Positions 1-8,240 of a DNA stretch of 12,909 nucleotides are shown piece after piece. Source of the DNA: JBGTIS01 sp041745535 (GTDB taxonomy: Bacteria; Bacteroidota; Bacteroidia; Cytophagales; Cyclobacteriaceae); assembly GCA_041745535.1 (NCBI GenBank), contig JBGTIS010000234.1:1-12909 (forward strand), written 5' to 3'. Under the pieces are notes generated by a model that searched no databases, was not told the DNA's origin, and was given only the letters and a program-made list of their open reading frames with translations. Each line of letters opens with the position of its first letter. Positions within the stretch are counted from its first letter, which is position 1. The position numbers and the translations under genes are program-made.

Positions 1-198
1 TCCATCAGAAATGGTTAACTCATAGGTTTTTTCTTCAGGAGCATCGTCTTGCGTTACTTCTTCTACTTTCTGTACTTCCCAGGCCGCGTAATCAGAGCCT
101 TCAAAATTGGTCTTGATGGCATCAGGAAGATCTTCATATTGGATTTCAGTTCTACCATTTTCGACCACTGCTACAATAGCTGTGTTGTCTTGTTCTAT
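1..198 (-). CDS. PepSY-like (putative beta-lactamase-inhibitor-like) protein fragment, open at the left edge and lacking a normal N-terminus
   Basis: Read on the minus strand from 198 down to 1, all 66 codons are open and have a protein-like composition. The frame contains LPDAIKTNFEGSDYAAWEV, then a stretch of alternating charged residues, then KTYELTISDG. An 'LP-x-A(I/V)K' helix, a short gap, W-x-V and a Y-E-(L/V) strand are typical of the secreted PepSY-like/DUF2874 proteins of Bacteroidota. Those proteins normally begin with a signal peptide, and none is visible here. The frame is identical to that of the PIG-L gene upstream and follows its TAA with no gap. The only usual in-frame start is a GTG at 168-166, which would give a leaderless cytoplasmic product. 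It may be a 5'-truncated remnant, a deletion joint, or a real short gene with an unusual start. The family call rests on pattern recognition alone. Confidence 0.5.
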   Translation of the reverse strand, partial: MEQDNTAIVAVVENGRTEIQYEDLPDAIKTNFEGSDYAAWEVQKVEEVTQDDAPEEKTYELTISDG

Positions 199-2775
199 TT
201 AGTTTCCCTTCGGAACGTCTTTCTTTCCAATGGAAATCAGGTTTGTAAGCAAGCGGTAAGCACCAGGAACCCCGGCAGGAATTTCCCGGAAAAATGACAG
301 ACCAGTATAAATATAATACCCTTTGCCGTATTTAGTAACCAACAGGCTACCATTGTTTACTTTTTCGTCCGGATCGTTTAATGACAAAATAGCTTCATAA
401 TGTTTGTCCCACTCATTGGGAAAATACAGGCCTCTTTCCTGTACCCAGCCACTGAAATCGCTTTCCGTAATTTTATTCGGATTGTTTAACAATGAATGGT
501 TTGGCTGAAGAAAGTGTATCTCAGCCGTTTCATCGGTTACCCTGTCCCTCGATAAAGTAATAGGATATGGGCCAATCTTGTCAGTTACCAGGGCATGTGC
601 CGTATTATATTGAACAATCAGCGTTCCGCCATTCTCAACATATTTCATCAGATCATTTCTGTAATACCTGAGCCGATCGACTGTGTTAAATGCCCTTATC
701 CCTAAAATTACCGCGTCCAGATTTTCCAGAAAAGCCAGGTTCATGTCTTTATTTTCCAGCATAATTACCTGATAACCTATTTGCTGAAGGCCCTTGGGAA
801 TGTCGTCACCGGCACCCATCAGGTAACCAATTAAATTTCCTTTTTTCTTAAGATCCAGTTTTACTATCTTGGCCTGGGCCTCCATGAATATGGTTTGAGT
901 GGGAATATGTTCATAATCGATAATGGTTAAGCTTTTATTATAAGTTTTCCCATCGATGGTAGCTACTGCTGACACATTGCCTTCACTTTTATCTTCCGTA
1001 GAGTTAATTTTAAAGGTAACAGGCATTTCTTCAGACTTTTCTTTAAAAGAAAAAGGAATGGAAGCTGGTTCAACTATCCAGCCATCGGGCACAGTAAGAG
1101 ATACATTACCACTAATATTTTCTTTACCCGATTTTACTAAGATTTTAATTTCTTTGGGGCGTTCATCGGCAAAAACATAAACAGGCTCCTGAATATTAAG
1201 AAATACCGGAGGGGTTATTTCGAAAGGACGAATGGTTTCTCCTTTGGCAGGATCGTTTCTTTTATATACAACCGGCTTCTTTATTACTACCTCATCGCCA
1301 TTAATTACCAGTGTAAAACTGGCCATTAACGGGGGGGGCGCTTCCGGTAACCCGATCAGGAACTGATCGGTTACTTCATACATAAATTCAGAGTCGGAAT
1401 GTGTCTTTAACCAGTAAGGGCCAGAATAAGAAGCATCTTCAGGAATAGTCGCTTCAGTAGAAAAATTTAAGTCTTCGTTATTTTTCAACTGAAAATTCAA
1501 TACGGTATCTTTTTCAACTCCGGTAAATGTTACACTTTTAAGCGTTACAGGCACTGCTGAACGATTAATAGCTTCAACATTAAGTGTGACAGCCTCACCA
1601 GGAGTGGCCCAGTATTCAGCCGGTTTAGGGATACTGTTACTTCTTAATCTTCTTCCCAAAGCATTTGTGCCGGTTCTTGCCTCCAGATACAATCCCAGGC
1701 ATGACTGGATAATTAAATGTATTTCATCTTTTTTCACTTTTTTCCAGTATTCGTCTTCCAGTTTATCAAGGGCAGCTTCTGCTTTCAGCAGGCGGGGAAC
1801 AATGGCTGAAGGGTTTTCCGGATCGAACAATTCGTCCGATTCTTTTAATAGGAGGCTTACTTTTTCGCCTCCCTTAACCCGGCTCCAGGAAGTATTAATT
1901 CCGTCGAACAAGTCTTCCTTTGCCATATCTCCGTTAATATGCCTGAAATACTCCAGGTTTGTACCGCGCGTTCCTGTTGAGCCAAATCCCTGGCACACAT
2001 GTTTGCTTCGGCTTTCAGCAGCAATTTCTGTAACTGACTTACCCAGATAAGGAATGTAAGTACCACAATCGACCGCAATAATAGAATCGTTTACAGCGCT
2101 TTCTTCTTCAATTTTTTCAGAGAACCAACTGGTTTCGTTTAGTACAATTCGTTTGGGCTGCCAGGGAGGAAAATAAGTTAATTGCTCAGGATAAGCAGAA
2201 GAATCGCCCGCCAGTGAAAAAGCTTCTATAGCCAGAATAGCAGAAGAAGTATGATGCCCATGGCCTCCCCTGCCATCAGCAGGAAAGCGGGTTATAATTA
2301 CATCGGGCCTAAATCTCCTGATGTTCCATACAACATCGGAAAGCACCTTATCTTTATCCCAAAGCTCCAGGGTTTCTTTAGCCGATTTTGAATAACCAAA
2401 ATCGGTTGCCCTGGTAAAAAACTGCTTGCTGCCATCCACACCGCGGGCCATTAAAAGTTCCTGGGTACGGAGTACACCAAGCAGTTCTCTGATCTCCGGT
2501 CCGATCAGGTTTTGGCCGCCCGAGCCCCTGTTCAGGGCCAGATAAGCAGTATTCATTAATTTAACCTGCGATAAATAACCAATTACTACCTGGTTTTCGT
2601 CGTCAGGATGAGCCGCCAGATACATCGCACTGCCCACCACATTTAGTTTTTTGAGCGCTAATTGAATTTCTCCAACAGAAAGCAGTTTATCAGATTGGGC
2701 CCTTAGTTCTAAAGTTGATGTAATCGTCAATACCATTACAGCAAAAAAGAACGAAATCTTTTGAAGAGCTTTCAT
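199..2775 (-). CDS. Secreted PIG-L family (LmbE-like) N-deacetylase with glutamine-amidotransferase-like C-terminal domain
   Basis: An 858-residue protein. Residues 1-26 form a signal peptide (basic start, hydrophobic core, cleavage near LRAQ), so it is exported to the periplasm or outer envelope. The PIG-L/LmbE zinc site is visible as AHPDDE (55-60) and GHGHH (171-175, giving H172-x-x-H175). This family removes acetyl groups from N-acetylglucosamine-type sugars. Residues of about 380-640 look like beta-sandwich modules; the segment with VSLTVPDGWIVEP resembles the NEW3/alpha-galactosidase-associated fold. Residues of about 645-850 match the glutamine-amidotransferase-like domain often fused to Bacteroidota PIG-L proteins (GYLMGAGDDIPKGL, later YTGLSFFREIPAGVPGAYRL); I see no catalytic Cys there. 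The length is normal for this secreted subgroup. The gene lies 228 bp behind the PAP2-like gene and has its own -7-like box (2884-2891). The substrate is unknown; an extracellular glycan or glycoconjugate is an inference. Confidence 0.92.
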   Translation of the reverse strand: MKALQKISFFFAVMVLTITSTLELRAQSDKLLSVGEIQLALKKLNVVGSAMYLAAHPDDENQVVIGYLSQVKLMNTAYLALNRGSGGQNLIGPEIRELLGVLRTQELLMARGVDGSKQFFTRATDFGYSKSAKETLELWDKDKVLSDVVWNIRRFRPDVIITRFPADGRGGHGHHTSSAILAIEAFSLAGDSSAYPEQLTYFPPWQPKRIVLNETSWFSEKIEEESAVNDSIIAVDCGTYIPYLGKSVTEIAAESRSKHVCQGFGSTGTRGTNLEYFRHINGDMAKEDLFDGINTSWSRVKGGEKVSLLLKESDELFDPENPSAIVPRLLKAEAALDKLEDEYWKKVKKDEIHLIIQSCLGLYLEARTGTNALGRRLRSNSIPKPAEYWATPGEAVTLNVEAINRSAVPVTLKSVTFTGVEKDTVLNFQLKNNEDLNFSTEATIPEDASYSGPYWLKTHSDSEFMYEVTDQFLIGLPEAPPPLMASFTLVINGDEVVIKKPVVYKRNDPAKGETIRPFEITPPVFLNIQEPVYVFADERPKEIKILVKSGKENISGNVSLTVPDGWIVEPASIPFSFKEKSEEMPVTFKINSTEDKSEGNVSAVATIDGKTYNKSLTIIDYEHIPTQTIFMEAQAKIVKLDLKKKGNLIGYLMGAGDDIPKGLQQIGYQVIMLENKDMNLAFLENLDAVILGIRAFNTVDRLRYYRNDLMKYVENGGTLIVQYNTAHALVTDKIGPYPITLSRDRVTDETAEIHFLQPNHSLLNNPNKITESDFSGWVQERGLYFPNEWDKHYEAILSLNDPDEKVNNGSLLVTKYGKGYYIYTGLSFFREIPAGVPGAYRLLTNLISIGKKDVPKGN
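1331..1338. repeat. Homopolymer tract (G8 on plus, C8 in the PIG-L coding strand)
   Basis: Eight consecutive Gs on the plus strand encode part of an Ala-Pro-Pro-Pro stretch (P480-P482) of the PIG-L protein. The reading frame is intact as given. Such tracts are rare in AT-rich coding DNA and prone to slippage. Confidence 0.9.
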
Positions 2776-2837
2776 AAGTTATACCAAATTTTATTTTACC
2801 AAAAACAACAGGAAAGGATCAGCAGATAGCCCGCGTT

Positions 2838-2875
2838 GCTTTTTTATTATCCTGAAGAAATAAGTATAAAAAAGC
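2838..2875. repeat. 10-bp perfect inverted repeat in the PIG-L leader region
   Basis: GCTTTTTTAT (2838-2847) and ATAAAAAAGC (2866-2875) are exact reverse complements separated by 18 bases. They lie between the -7-like box at 2884-2891 and the PIG-L start codon, so they would be transcribed in its leader. The stem would be mostly A-U and weak. It could be a regulatory hairpin, a protein site or chance in AT-rich DNA. Confidence 0.5.
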
Positions 2876-2883
2876 TATTGCTC

Positions 2884-2891
2884 CAAATATA
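2884..2891 (-). promoter_or_regulatory. Candidate Bacteroidota -7 element for the PIG-L gene
   Basis: On the minus strand this reads TATATTTG, an exact fit to the Bacteroidota sigma-ABfr -7 consensus TAnnTTTG. It is about 110 bp upstream of the PIG-L start and outside any gene. I see no clear TTG-type -33 element, so the call rests on the -7 box alone. Confidence 0.4.
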
Positions 2892-3003
2892 AGGGTAAGT
2901 TGTTAAAAAATAATAAGAATTAAGGATTCAATTATCTGTTTTGAGTAATAACCTACAGCTTATTCCAACCAATAGAAATAAACAGGCAGCATGAATCAGA
3001 AAA

Positions 3004-3639
3004 TCAGCCATAAAAATAAATTGCCCCGAAGCTCATTAAAAACCCAATCAATGACCCTACCAGCACTTCAGAAGGTTTATGAACATTCAGGTACAACCTG
3101 GCTGAAATAACCAAACCAGATAAAAGTAAAATAGCTGTGAGTGGATATAAAAGCTGGTTCTCAGGGTACTTAATGCCAATGCCTACTAAAAATCCGATTA
3201 AACCAGCAGCACCGGCACTGTGAGCGCTTACTTTAAAAAATATGGTAATCAGGGAAATGATTAATACAATTAGGGTAATGGCTACCAAAATCACAATTAA
3301 AACAGTATTACCTCTGATTTTAGAGATAAACATATAGGTAGTAATCCCGTAAAAAATGGCTGTAAAAAAAAAGGGAACGATCCGATCGCGGCGTTCTTCC
3401 ATCACGATTTTATGCAGCGATTCCTGTAATTTTCCGGAAGAATAAATTAAGGTGGTAATGCTGAGAAGCGGCAGAAAGAAAGTGGTAATGGCTACAACCA
3501 GCAGCATGCTATGGATGGCCGACCGGCTGATGGGCATGGTAACAATTGGGGCAAAGTAAAAAAGTATTGTAAATAAGAAAGTGGGCATCAATAACGGGTG
3601 CATTATAATTGATACCAAGATTGCTAATTTTCTGGTCAT
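3004..3639 (-). CDS. PAP2-superfamily-like integral membrane protein (phosphatidic-acid-phosphatase type)
   Basis: A 211-residue protein that is almost entirely hydrophobic, with about six likely membrane segments. The PAP2/acid phosphatase signature is recognisable though degenerate. A K77...R84 pair in HKIVMEERRDRIVP fits the KX6R(P) block. SAHSAG (138-143, H140) fits the PSGH block. R181-x5-H187-x3-E191 fits the final RX5HX3D block with Glu in place of the usual Asp. Family members dephosphorylate lipid phosphates or undecaprenyl pyrophosphate at the membrane; activity here is not certain. The start codon overlaps the rpoN stop in a TAATG arrangement, so translation is probably coupled to rpoN. 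Other reading: a non-catalytic PAP2 relative. Confidence 0.7.
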   Translation of the reverse strand: MTRKLAILVSIIMHPLLMPTFLFTILFYFAPIVTMPISRSAIHSMLLVVAITTFFLPLLSITTLIYSSGKLQESLHKIVMEERRDRIVPFFFTAIFYGITTYMFISKIRGNTVLIVILVAITLIVLIISLITIFFKVSAHSAGAAGLIGFLVGIGIKYPENQLLYPLTAILLLSGLVISARLYLNVHKPSEVLVGSLIGFLMSFGAIYFYG

Positions 3640-5090
3640 TACAACTCTTTTCTTAACCTTGCTACCGGAATTTGCAATTGTTCTCTGTATTTTGCTACGG
3701 TTCTTCTCGCGATATTATACCCTTTTTGTTTGAGAAGCTTTTCCAGTTTGTCATCAGAGAGCGGTTTCCTTTTGTCCTCATGATCAACCAGTTGTTTCAG
3801 GTAATTTTTTACTTCACGGCTACTTACATCTTCACCAGATTCGGTAGAAATGCCCTCGGAAAAGAAGTATTTGAGTGGATAAACGCCAAATTCTGTTTGA
3901 ACCGATTTGCTGTTAGCCACCCTGGAAACCGTTGAAATATCCATATTAATTTCAGTAGCGATATCCTTTAGTATCATGGGCCTGAGTTTGCTCTCATCAC
4001 CTTCCAGAAAAAAATCGTACTGGTACTTCACAATGGTTTGCATTGTATTCAGCAAAGTTTGTTGCCTTTGTTTAATAGCGTCGATAAACCATTTGGCTGA
4101 ATCCAGTTTTTGCTTAACAAAAGTAACGGTTTCTTTAAGCTTTTTATCTTTCTTATTGCTTTTGTCATAAGCATCGAGCATGTCCGCATATGCCCGGTTA
4201 ATTTTTAACTCAGGCGCGTTTCTGGAGTTTAAAGAAAGTTCCAGTTTGCCACTGTTATTAGAAAGAATAAAATCAGGAATTACATATTGTGTTCTTACCG
4301 TACCCGACTGCTCGCTACCTGGTTTTGGATTCAGTTTGGTAATAACCAGAATAGCATCGCGCATGGTATCGTCATCTACCCCAAGCTTTTTGGTTATTTT
4401 ATCATAATGCTTTTTCGTAAATTCCTGAAAATGATCATCAATGATGTTAATAGCTGTATCCAATGATTTGCCATTATTCGATTTTCTTTGTAACTGGATT
4501 AGCAGGCATTCCTGAAGATCGCGTGCAGCGATACCAGGTGGATCAAAATTTTGAATCTGCTTCAGAATATCTTCTACCTCTTCCAGATCAGTTTCAACAT
4601 TTTGTGAAAAGGCCAGGTCATTTATAATCGCTTCCAGGCTCCTTCGAATATATCCGTCTCCTTCAATGCTACCAATAAGCTGGCAGCCGATAGTGTATTG
4701 TCTTTCGTCTAACCCTAAAAAATTAAGCTGGCTCATCAGCTGATCGGTGAGTGTAGAGAAGGTAGCAATGGGCATATCCCGGTCCTCTTCATCACGATAG
4801 TTGCCATCGCCCTGCATTTTATAACCACTTATATCATCATCAGCAATATAATCTTCAATACTGATTTCCTCAGAATTATCAGTTTCGCCATCTTCGCTGA
4901 ACTCTTCTTCGTTGCTATCGCTGGCTGTCTCTTCATTCTCCCGTCCCTCTTCCAGAGCAGGATTTACTTCAAGTTCCTGTTCAATACGGGTTTCTAATTC
5001 CGCCGTAGGAATTTGAAGCAGCTTGATAAATTGTATCTGCTGGGGTGATAATTTTTGGGTTAAAGTCTGGTTTAAACCAAGCTTTTGCAT
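3639..5090 (-). CDS. rpoN: RNA polymerase sigma-54 factor RpoN
   Basis: A 483-residue alternative sigma factor that directs RNA polymerase to -24/-12 promoters and needs AAA+ enhancer-binding activators. The N-terminal region I is clear: MQKLGLNQTLTQKLSPQQIQ and the following Q- and L-rich helix that contacts activators. It is followed by a long acidic region II (about residues 46-105, rich in E, D, S and N). The core-binding domain follows, including FDPPGIAARDLQECL. A helix-turn-helix region (DISTVSRVANSKSVQTEFG) comes next, and the diagnostic RpoN box ARRTVAKYRE lies at 461-470, near the C-terminus. The length is normal. It diverges from asnS across 241 bp and is followed by the overlapping PAP2-like gene. 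No enhancer-binding regulator is present in this window. Confidence 0.97.
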   Translation of the reverse strand: MQKLGLNQTLTQKLSPQQIQFIKLLQIPTAELETRIEQELEVNPALEEGRENEETASDSNEEEFSEDGETDNSEEISIEDYIADDDISGYKMQGDGNYRDEEDRDMPIATFSTLTDQLMSQLNFLGLDERQYTIGCQLIGSIEGDGYIRRSLEAIINDLAFSQNVETDLEEVEDILKQIQNFDPPGIAARDLQECLLIQLQRKSNNGKSLDTAINIIDDHFQEFTKKHYDKITKKLGVDDDTMRDAILVITKLNPKPGSEQSGTVRTQYVIPDFILSNNSGKLELSLNSRNAPELKINRAYADMLDAYDKSNKKDKKLKETVTFVKQKLDSAKWFIDAIKQRQQTLLNTMQTIVKYQYDFFLEGDESKLRPMILKDIATEINMDISTVSRVANSKSVQTEFGVYPLKYFFSEGISTESGEDVSSREVKNYLKQLVDHEDKRKPLSDDKLEKLLKQKGYNIARRTVAKYREQLQIPVARLRKEL

Positions 5091-5149
5091 CTATTTGTAC
5101 ATTAAAAATATATGTAACTTATTAATAAAAGTATTAACATACCAAAATT

Positions 5150-5157
5150 CAAAGTTA
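5150..5157 (-). promoter_or_regulatory. Candidate Bacteroidota -7 element for rpoN
   Basis: On the minus strand this reads TAACTTTG, an exact TAnnTTTG match 60 bp upstream of the rpoN start, in the 241-bp divergent gap with asnS. A -33 element is not obvious. The rest of the gap is AT-rich. On the plus strand, near 5269-5276, is a one-mismatch box (TAACTTTT) that could serve asnS. I see no riboswitch or T-box-like structure. Confidence 0.4.
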
Positions 5158-5331
5158 TTACATTATTCTGAAATTCTTTGATAAAAAGGCCAAAATATAG
5201 TTCTTTTGCAGGCAGTTATAGTACAATTCTAAGACTTTACATTAGCTTAATAAGTTACTGGAATTCAATAACTTTTAATGGTTAAATATAAAAATAAGAA
5301 TTAGTTAAAAAAGGTCAATTTTAATATATAT

Positions 5332-6780
5332 ATGCAACTGGTAAGAAAGAAAATAAAAACGTTGCTTCAGGAAAGCACAATTGGCACAGAGGTTTTAGTA
5401 AAAGGCTGGGTGCGTACCAAACGTGAGAGCAAAAATGTAGTGTTCATTGCCCTTAACGACGGCTCTGCTTTACAGAATTTACAAATTGTCGCCGATCCGC
5501 TACAAATCAGTGATGAATTGCTGAAGCAAATTAATACCGGGGCCTGTATCGCAGCTTCCGGCCCGCTGGAGGCTTCTCACGGAAAAGGACAAAGCGTTGA
5601 ACTGCAGGCCCGGCAAATTGAATTACTGGGTGCTGCCGATCCGGAAGAATATCCGCTTCAGCCGAAGAAGCATTCGTTGGAATTTTTACGGGAAATCGCG
5701 CATTTACGCCCCCGAACCAATACTTTTGGAGCCATTTATCGCATCCGGCATGCCATGATTTTTGCCATTCACCAGTTCTTTAATGAAAGGGGCTTTTATA
5801 ATATTCATACGCCTATTATTACCGGATCGGATGCTGAAGGTGCCGGTGCCATGTTCCGGGTAACTACGTTGGATCCCATCAACCCACCTAAAACCGATGA
5901 TGGAAAGGTCAATTACAAAGAAGATTTTTTTGGAAAAGAAACCAACCTTACTGTTTCCGGCCAGTTAGAAGCTGAACTGGCGGCACTTGCTCTGTCAGAG
6001 GTATATACTTTTGGCCCTACCTTCAGAGCTGAAAATTCAAATACTACCCGGCACCTGGCCGAATTCTGGATGATTGAGCCTGAAATGGCATTTTATGACC
6101 TGAACGAGGACATGGATCTGGCAGAAGCCCTGTTGAAGTACCTGGTGCGTTATGCGCTAGAAAATTGCAAAGACGATCTCGTTTTTTTGAACAGCCGAGC
6201 ATTGGAAGAAGAAAAAATAAAAAAGCAGGAAGACCGTAGCGAACTTTCGTTACTGGACCGGCTGCAATTTGTACTTGAGAACCAATTCGCACGTGTTTCC
6301 TATACCGAAGCTGTTGACGTTTTAAGAAATTCAAAACCCAACAAAAAGAAGAAATTCCAGTTTTTGATTGAAGAGTGGGGTGCGGACCTGCAATCGGAAC
6401 ACGAACGCTACCTGGTTGAAAAACATTTTAAAAAACCAGTAATTCTTTATAATTATCCAAAAGATATCAAGGCTTTTTACATGCGGCAAAACGACGATGG
6501 GAAAACCGTGGCCGCTATGGATGTACTTTTTCCTGGTATTGGTGAAATTATTGGCGGTTCGCAAAGAGAGGAGCGCTATACTAACCTGTTAGCCCGTATT
6601 CAGGAATTGCATATTCCGGAAGATGATGTATGGTGGTACCTTGAAACCAGAAAATTTGGTACGGCCCCCCATAGTGGTTTTGGTCTGGGCTTTGAAAGGC
6701 TTATGGTATTTGTTACCGGTATGACCAATATCAGGGATGTGATCCCTTTTCCACGCGCCCCGCAAAATGCTGAATTTTAA
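5332..6780 (+). CDS. asnS: Asparaginyl-tRNA synthetase (asparagine--tRNA ligase)
   Basis: A 482-residue class IIb aminoacyl-tRNA synthetase that charges tRNA-Asn with asparagine using ATP in the cytoplasm. The N-terminal OB-fold anticodon-binding domain is seen around residues 20-100 (VKGWVRTKRESKNVVFIALNDGS split across its strands). The catalytic core follows. Motif 2 lies at FGPTFRAENSNTTRH (R232, E234). Motif 3 is GLGFERL at 451-457, ending in the AsnRS-type tail NIRDVIPFPRAP. The insert with NPPKTDDG...DFFGKETNLTVSGQLEAEL separates AsnRS from AspRS and is typical of bacterial AsnRS. The length is normal. The ATG at 5332 is right because the OB fold begins just after it. It is divergent from rpoN and 53 bp ahead of the helicase gene, possibly co-transcribed. 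Confidence 0.97.
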   Translation: MQLVRKKIKTLLQESTIGTEVLVKGWVRTKRESKNVVFIALNDGSALQNLQIVADPLQISDELLKQINTGACIAASGPLEASHGKGQSVELQARQIELLGAADPEEYPLQPKKHSLEFLREIAHLRPRTNTFGAIYRIRHAMIFAIHQFFNERGFYNIHTPIITGSDAEGAGAMFRVTTLDPINPPKTDDGKVNYKEDFFGKETNLTVSGQLEAELAALALSEVYTFGPTFRAENSNTTRHLAEFWMIEPEMAFYDLNEDMDLAEALLKYLVRYALENCKDDLVFLNSRALEEEKIKKQEDRSELSLLDRLQFVLENQFARVSYTEAVDVLRNSKPNKKKKFQFLIEEWGADLQSEHERYLVEKHFKKPVILYNYPKDIKAFYMRQNDDGKTVAAMDVLFPGIGEIIGGSQREERYTNLLARIQELHIPEDDVWWYLETRKFGTAPHSGFGLGFERLMVFVTGMTNIRDVIPFPRAPQNAEF

Positions 6781-6833
6781 TACTTCTTTGATTACCTTCT
6801 GGGCTTTCGTAATTTACAGGTAAAAAACAAACT

Positions 6834-8240
6834 TTGGCAAAGCCTTCCCAGATTATTTCCGCTTCTTTCCCTTTTGAACCAACCTCTGGCCAAAAGCAAT
6901 TTTTTCAACTTCTGGATGATTTTCTGTTGCGGAAATCAGGGGGTGAAAAGTCAGTACTGATGCTCAAAGGATATGCCGGAACCGGAAAAACTACACTGAT
7001 TAGTTCGGTGGTAAAAATATTGCCTTACTTTAAATATAAATGGGTATTGCTGGCACCCACCGGGCGCGCTGCCAAGGTAATGGCTACTTACTCCGATAGC
7101 AAAGCATTTACCATACATAAATGTATATACCGGAGAGCGGCAGATCCTGTAGCAGGTCCACTACAGTTTAAAAGGCAAAAAAATTATTATACCAATACTT
7201 TATTCATTGTTGATGAAGCTTCTATGCTGGCTAATGATCCAGGTATGGGAAGAAATGGCTTATTGGCGGATCTCATTGATTTTGTATTTGAACACAACAC
7301 CAACAAACTCATGCTGGTAGGCGATACGGCTCAGTTACCACCTGTAGGCCAGAGCATCAGTCACGGGCTTGATGTTCATTACCTGAACAGATTTTTCTCT
7401 TTATCGATTACCGAAGTGGAACTTACTGAGGTTACCCGACAGAGTTTGCATTCGGGTATACTTTTCAACGCTACCAGGGTGCGGGAACAACTTAGCCATG
7501 AAAAACTGAACATTAAATTTATCATCAGGAAGTTTAAAGATATATACAGAATGGATACCCAAAAGCTGGAAGATGGTTTGCGGTATGCTTATAATAAATA
7601 TGGCATTGAAAATTCTATGGTAATTTGCCGGTCTAACAAAATGGCGGTACGCTACAATCAGTTTATCCGGCAACAGATTTTATTTTATGACCAGGAACTG
7701 GAAGCCGGCGATTATTTAATGATTGTTCGGAATAATTACTTTTTTTTGGACGATACTTCACCGGCAGGATTTCTGGCAAATGGCGATCTGGTAGAAATTA
7801 TGAAAATCAAAAGATATGAGGAAGCGCATCAATTCAGGTTTGCCAACCTGGTGCTCCGATTAGCCGATTATCCTGAACAAGAAGAGTTTGAAGCCAAAGT
7901 AATATTAAATACCCTTTACTCGCAGGCACCGGCGTTAACCGAAGAGGAAAACGGTAATCTGTACGAAAGTGTGCTGGCTGATTATGGAGAGGTAGTAACC
8001 AAGAAAGAACGTAAAGAAGCCATACAGAAAGATGAATATTTAAATGCGCTTCAGGTTAAGTTTGCTTATGCTTTAACCTGCCATAAATCGCAGGGAGGCC
8101 AATGGGATGCGGTTTTTGCCGATCAGGGTTACCTCACCGATGAAATGCTGAATCAGGACTATTTGAGGTGGCTTTATACCGCCATTACCCGCGCTAAGAA
8201 AGAACTTTTTTTGATGAACTTTAATGACCTGTTTTTTTAG
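6834..8240 (+). CDS. RecD-like SF1B ATP-dependent DNA helicase (AAA_30 / UvrD_C_2 type)
   Basis: A 468-residue superfamily 1 helicase. Motifs in order: an N-terminal Q-type region (TSGQKQFFQLLDDFL), Walker A GYAGTGKT (46-53), Walker B VDEAS (D127, E128), motif III VGDTAQLPPVG (D164), motif IV region LTEVTRQS, the UvrD_C_2-type motif HKSQG (417-421), and motif VI YTAITRAK with the arginine finger R453. It lacks the long N-terminal region of RecD2 and is not in a recBC cluster, so it belongs to the short stand-alone group common in Bacteroidota, probably acting in DNA repair or replication restart. The start is TTG: an in-frame stop lies at 6810-6812, no ATG, GTG or other TTG comes between, and the first in-frame ATG falls just before Walker A, after the conserved N-terminal motif. 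It may be co-transcribed with asnS, 53 bp upstream. Confidence 0.9.
   Translation: MAKPSQIISASFPFEPTSGQKQFFQLLDDFLLRKSGGEKSVLMLKGYAGTGKTTLISSVVKILPYFKYKWVLLAPTGRAAKVMATYSDSKAFTIHKCIYRRAADPVAGPLQFKRQKNYYTNTLFIVDEASMLANDPGMGRNGLLADLIDFVFEHNTNKLMLVGDTAQLPPVGQSISHGLDVHYLNRFFSLSITEVELTEVTRQSLHSGILFNATRVREQLSHEKLNIKFIIRKFKDIYRMDTQKLEDGLRYAYNKYGIENSMVICRSNKMAVRYNQFIRQQILFYDQELEAGDYLMIVRNNYFFLDDTSPAGFLANGDLVEIMKIKRYEEAHQFRFANLVLRLADYPEQEEFEAKVILNTLYSQAPALTEEENGNLYESVLADYGEVVTKKERKEAIQKDEYLNALQVKFAYALTCHKSQGGQWDAVFADQGYLTDEMLNQDYLRWLYTAITRAKKELFLMNFNDLFF

Noticed and set aside
49..297. Plus-strand open frame of 82 codons at the left edge
   Set aside because: It runs antisense to the PIG-L end and the PepSY-like frame, has no recognisable domain, and its composition fits a shadow of the minus-strand coding.
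956..2050. Plus-strand open frames (956-1180, 1586-2050) and a minus-strand one at 1857-2078 inside PIG-L
   Set aside because: All overlap the well-supported PIG-L gene in other frames and show no motif.
3672..4407. Three plus-strand open frames opposite rpoN
   Set aside because: Antisense to conserved sigma-54 regions; no start context or domain.
5091..5102. Three-codon upstream reading frame (Met-Tyr-Lys-stop) ending directly at the rpoN start codon
   Set aside because: Too short to tell from chance in AT-rich DNA, although the stop and the rpoN ATG are adjacent and in frame.
5252..5274. AAGTTA/TAACTT dyad around GAATTC upstream of asnS
   Set aside because: Only six bases per arm and the arms are off-centre relative to the GAATTC core; expected by chance in this composition.
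6044..6564. Minus-strand open frames opposite asnS
   Set aside because: Antisense to the AsnRS catalytic core; no protein-like pattern.
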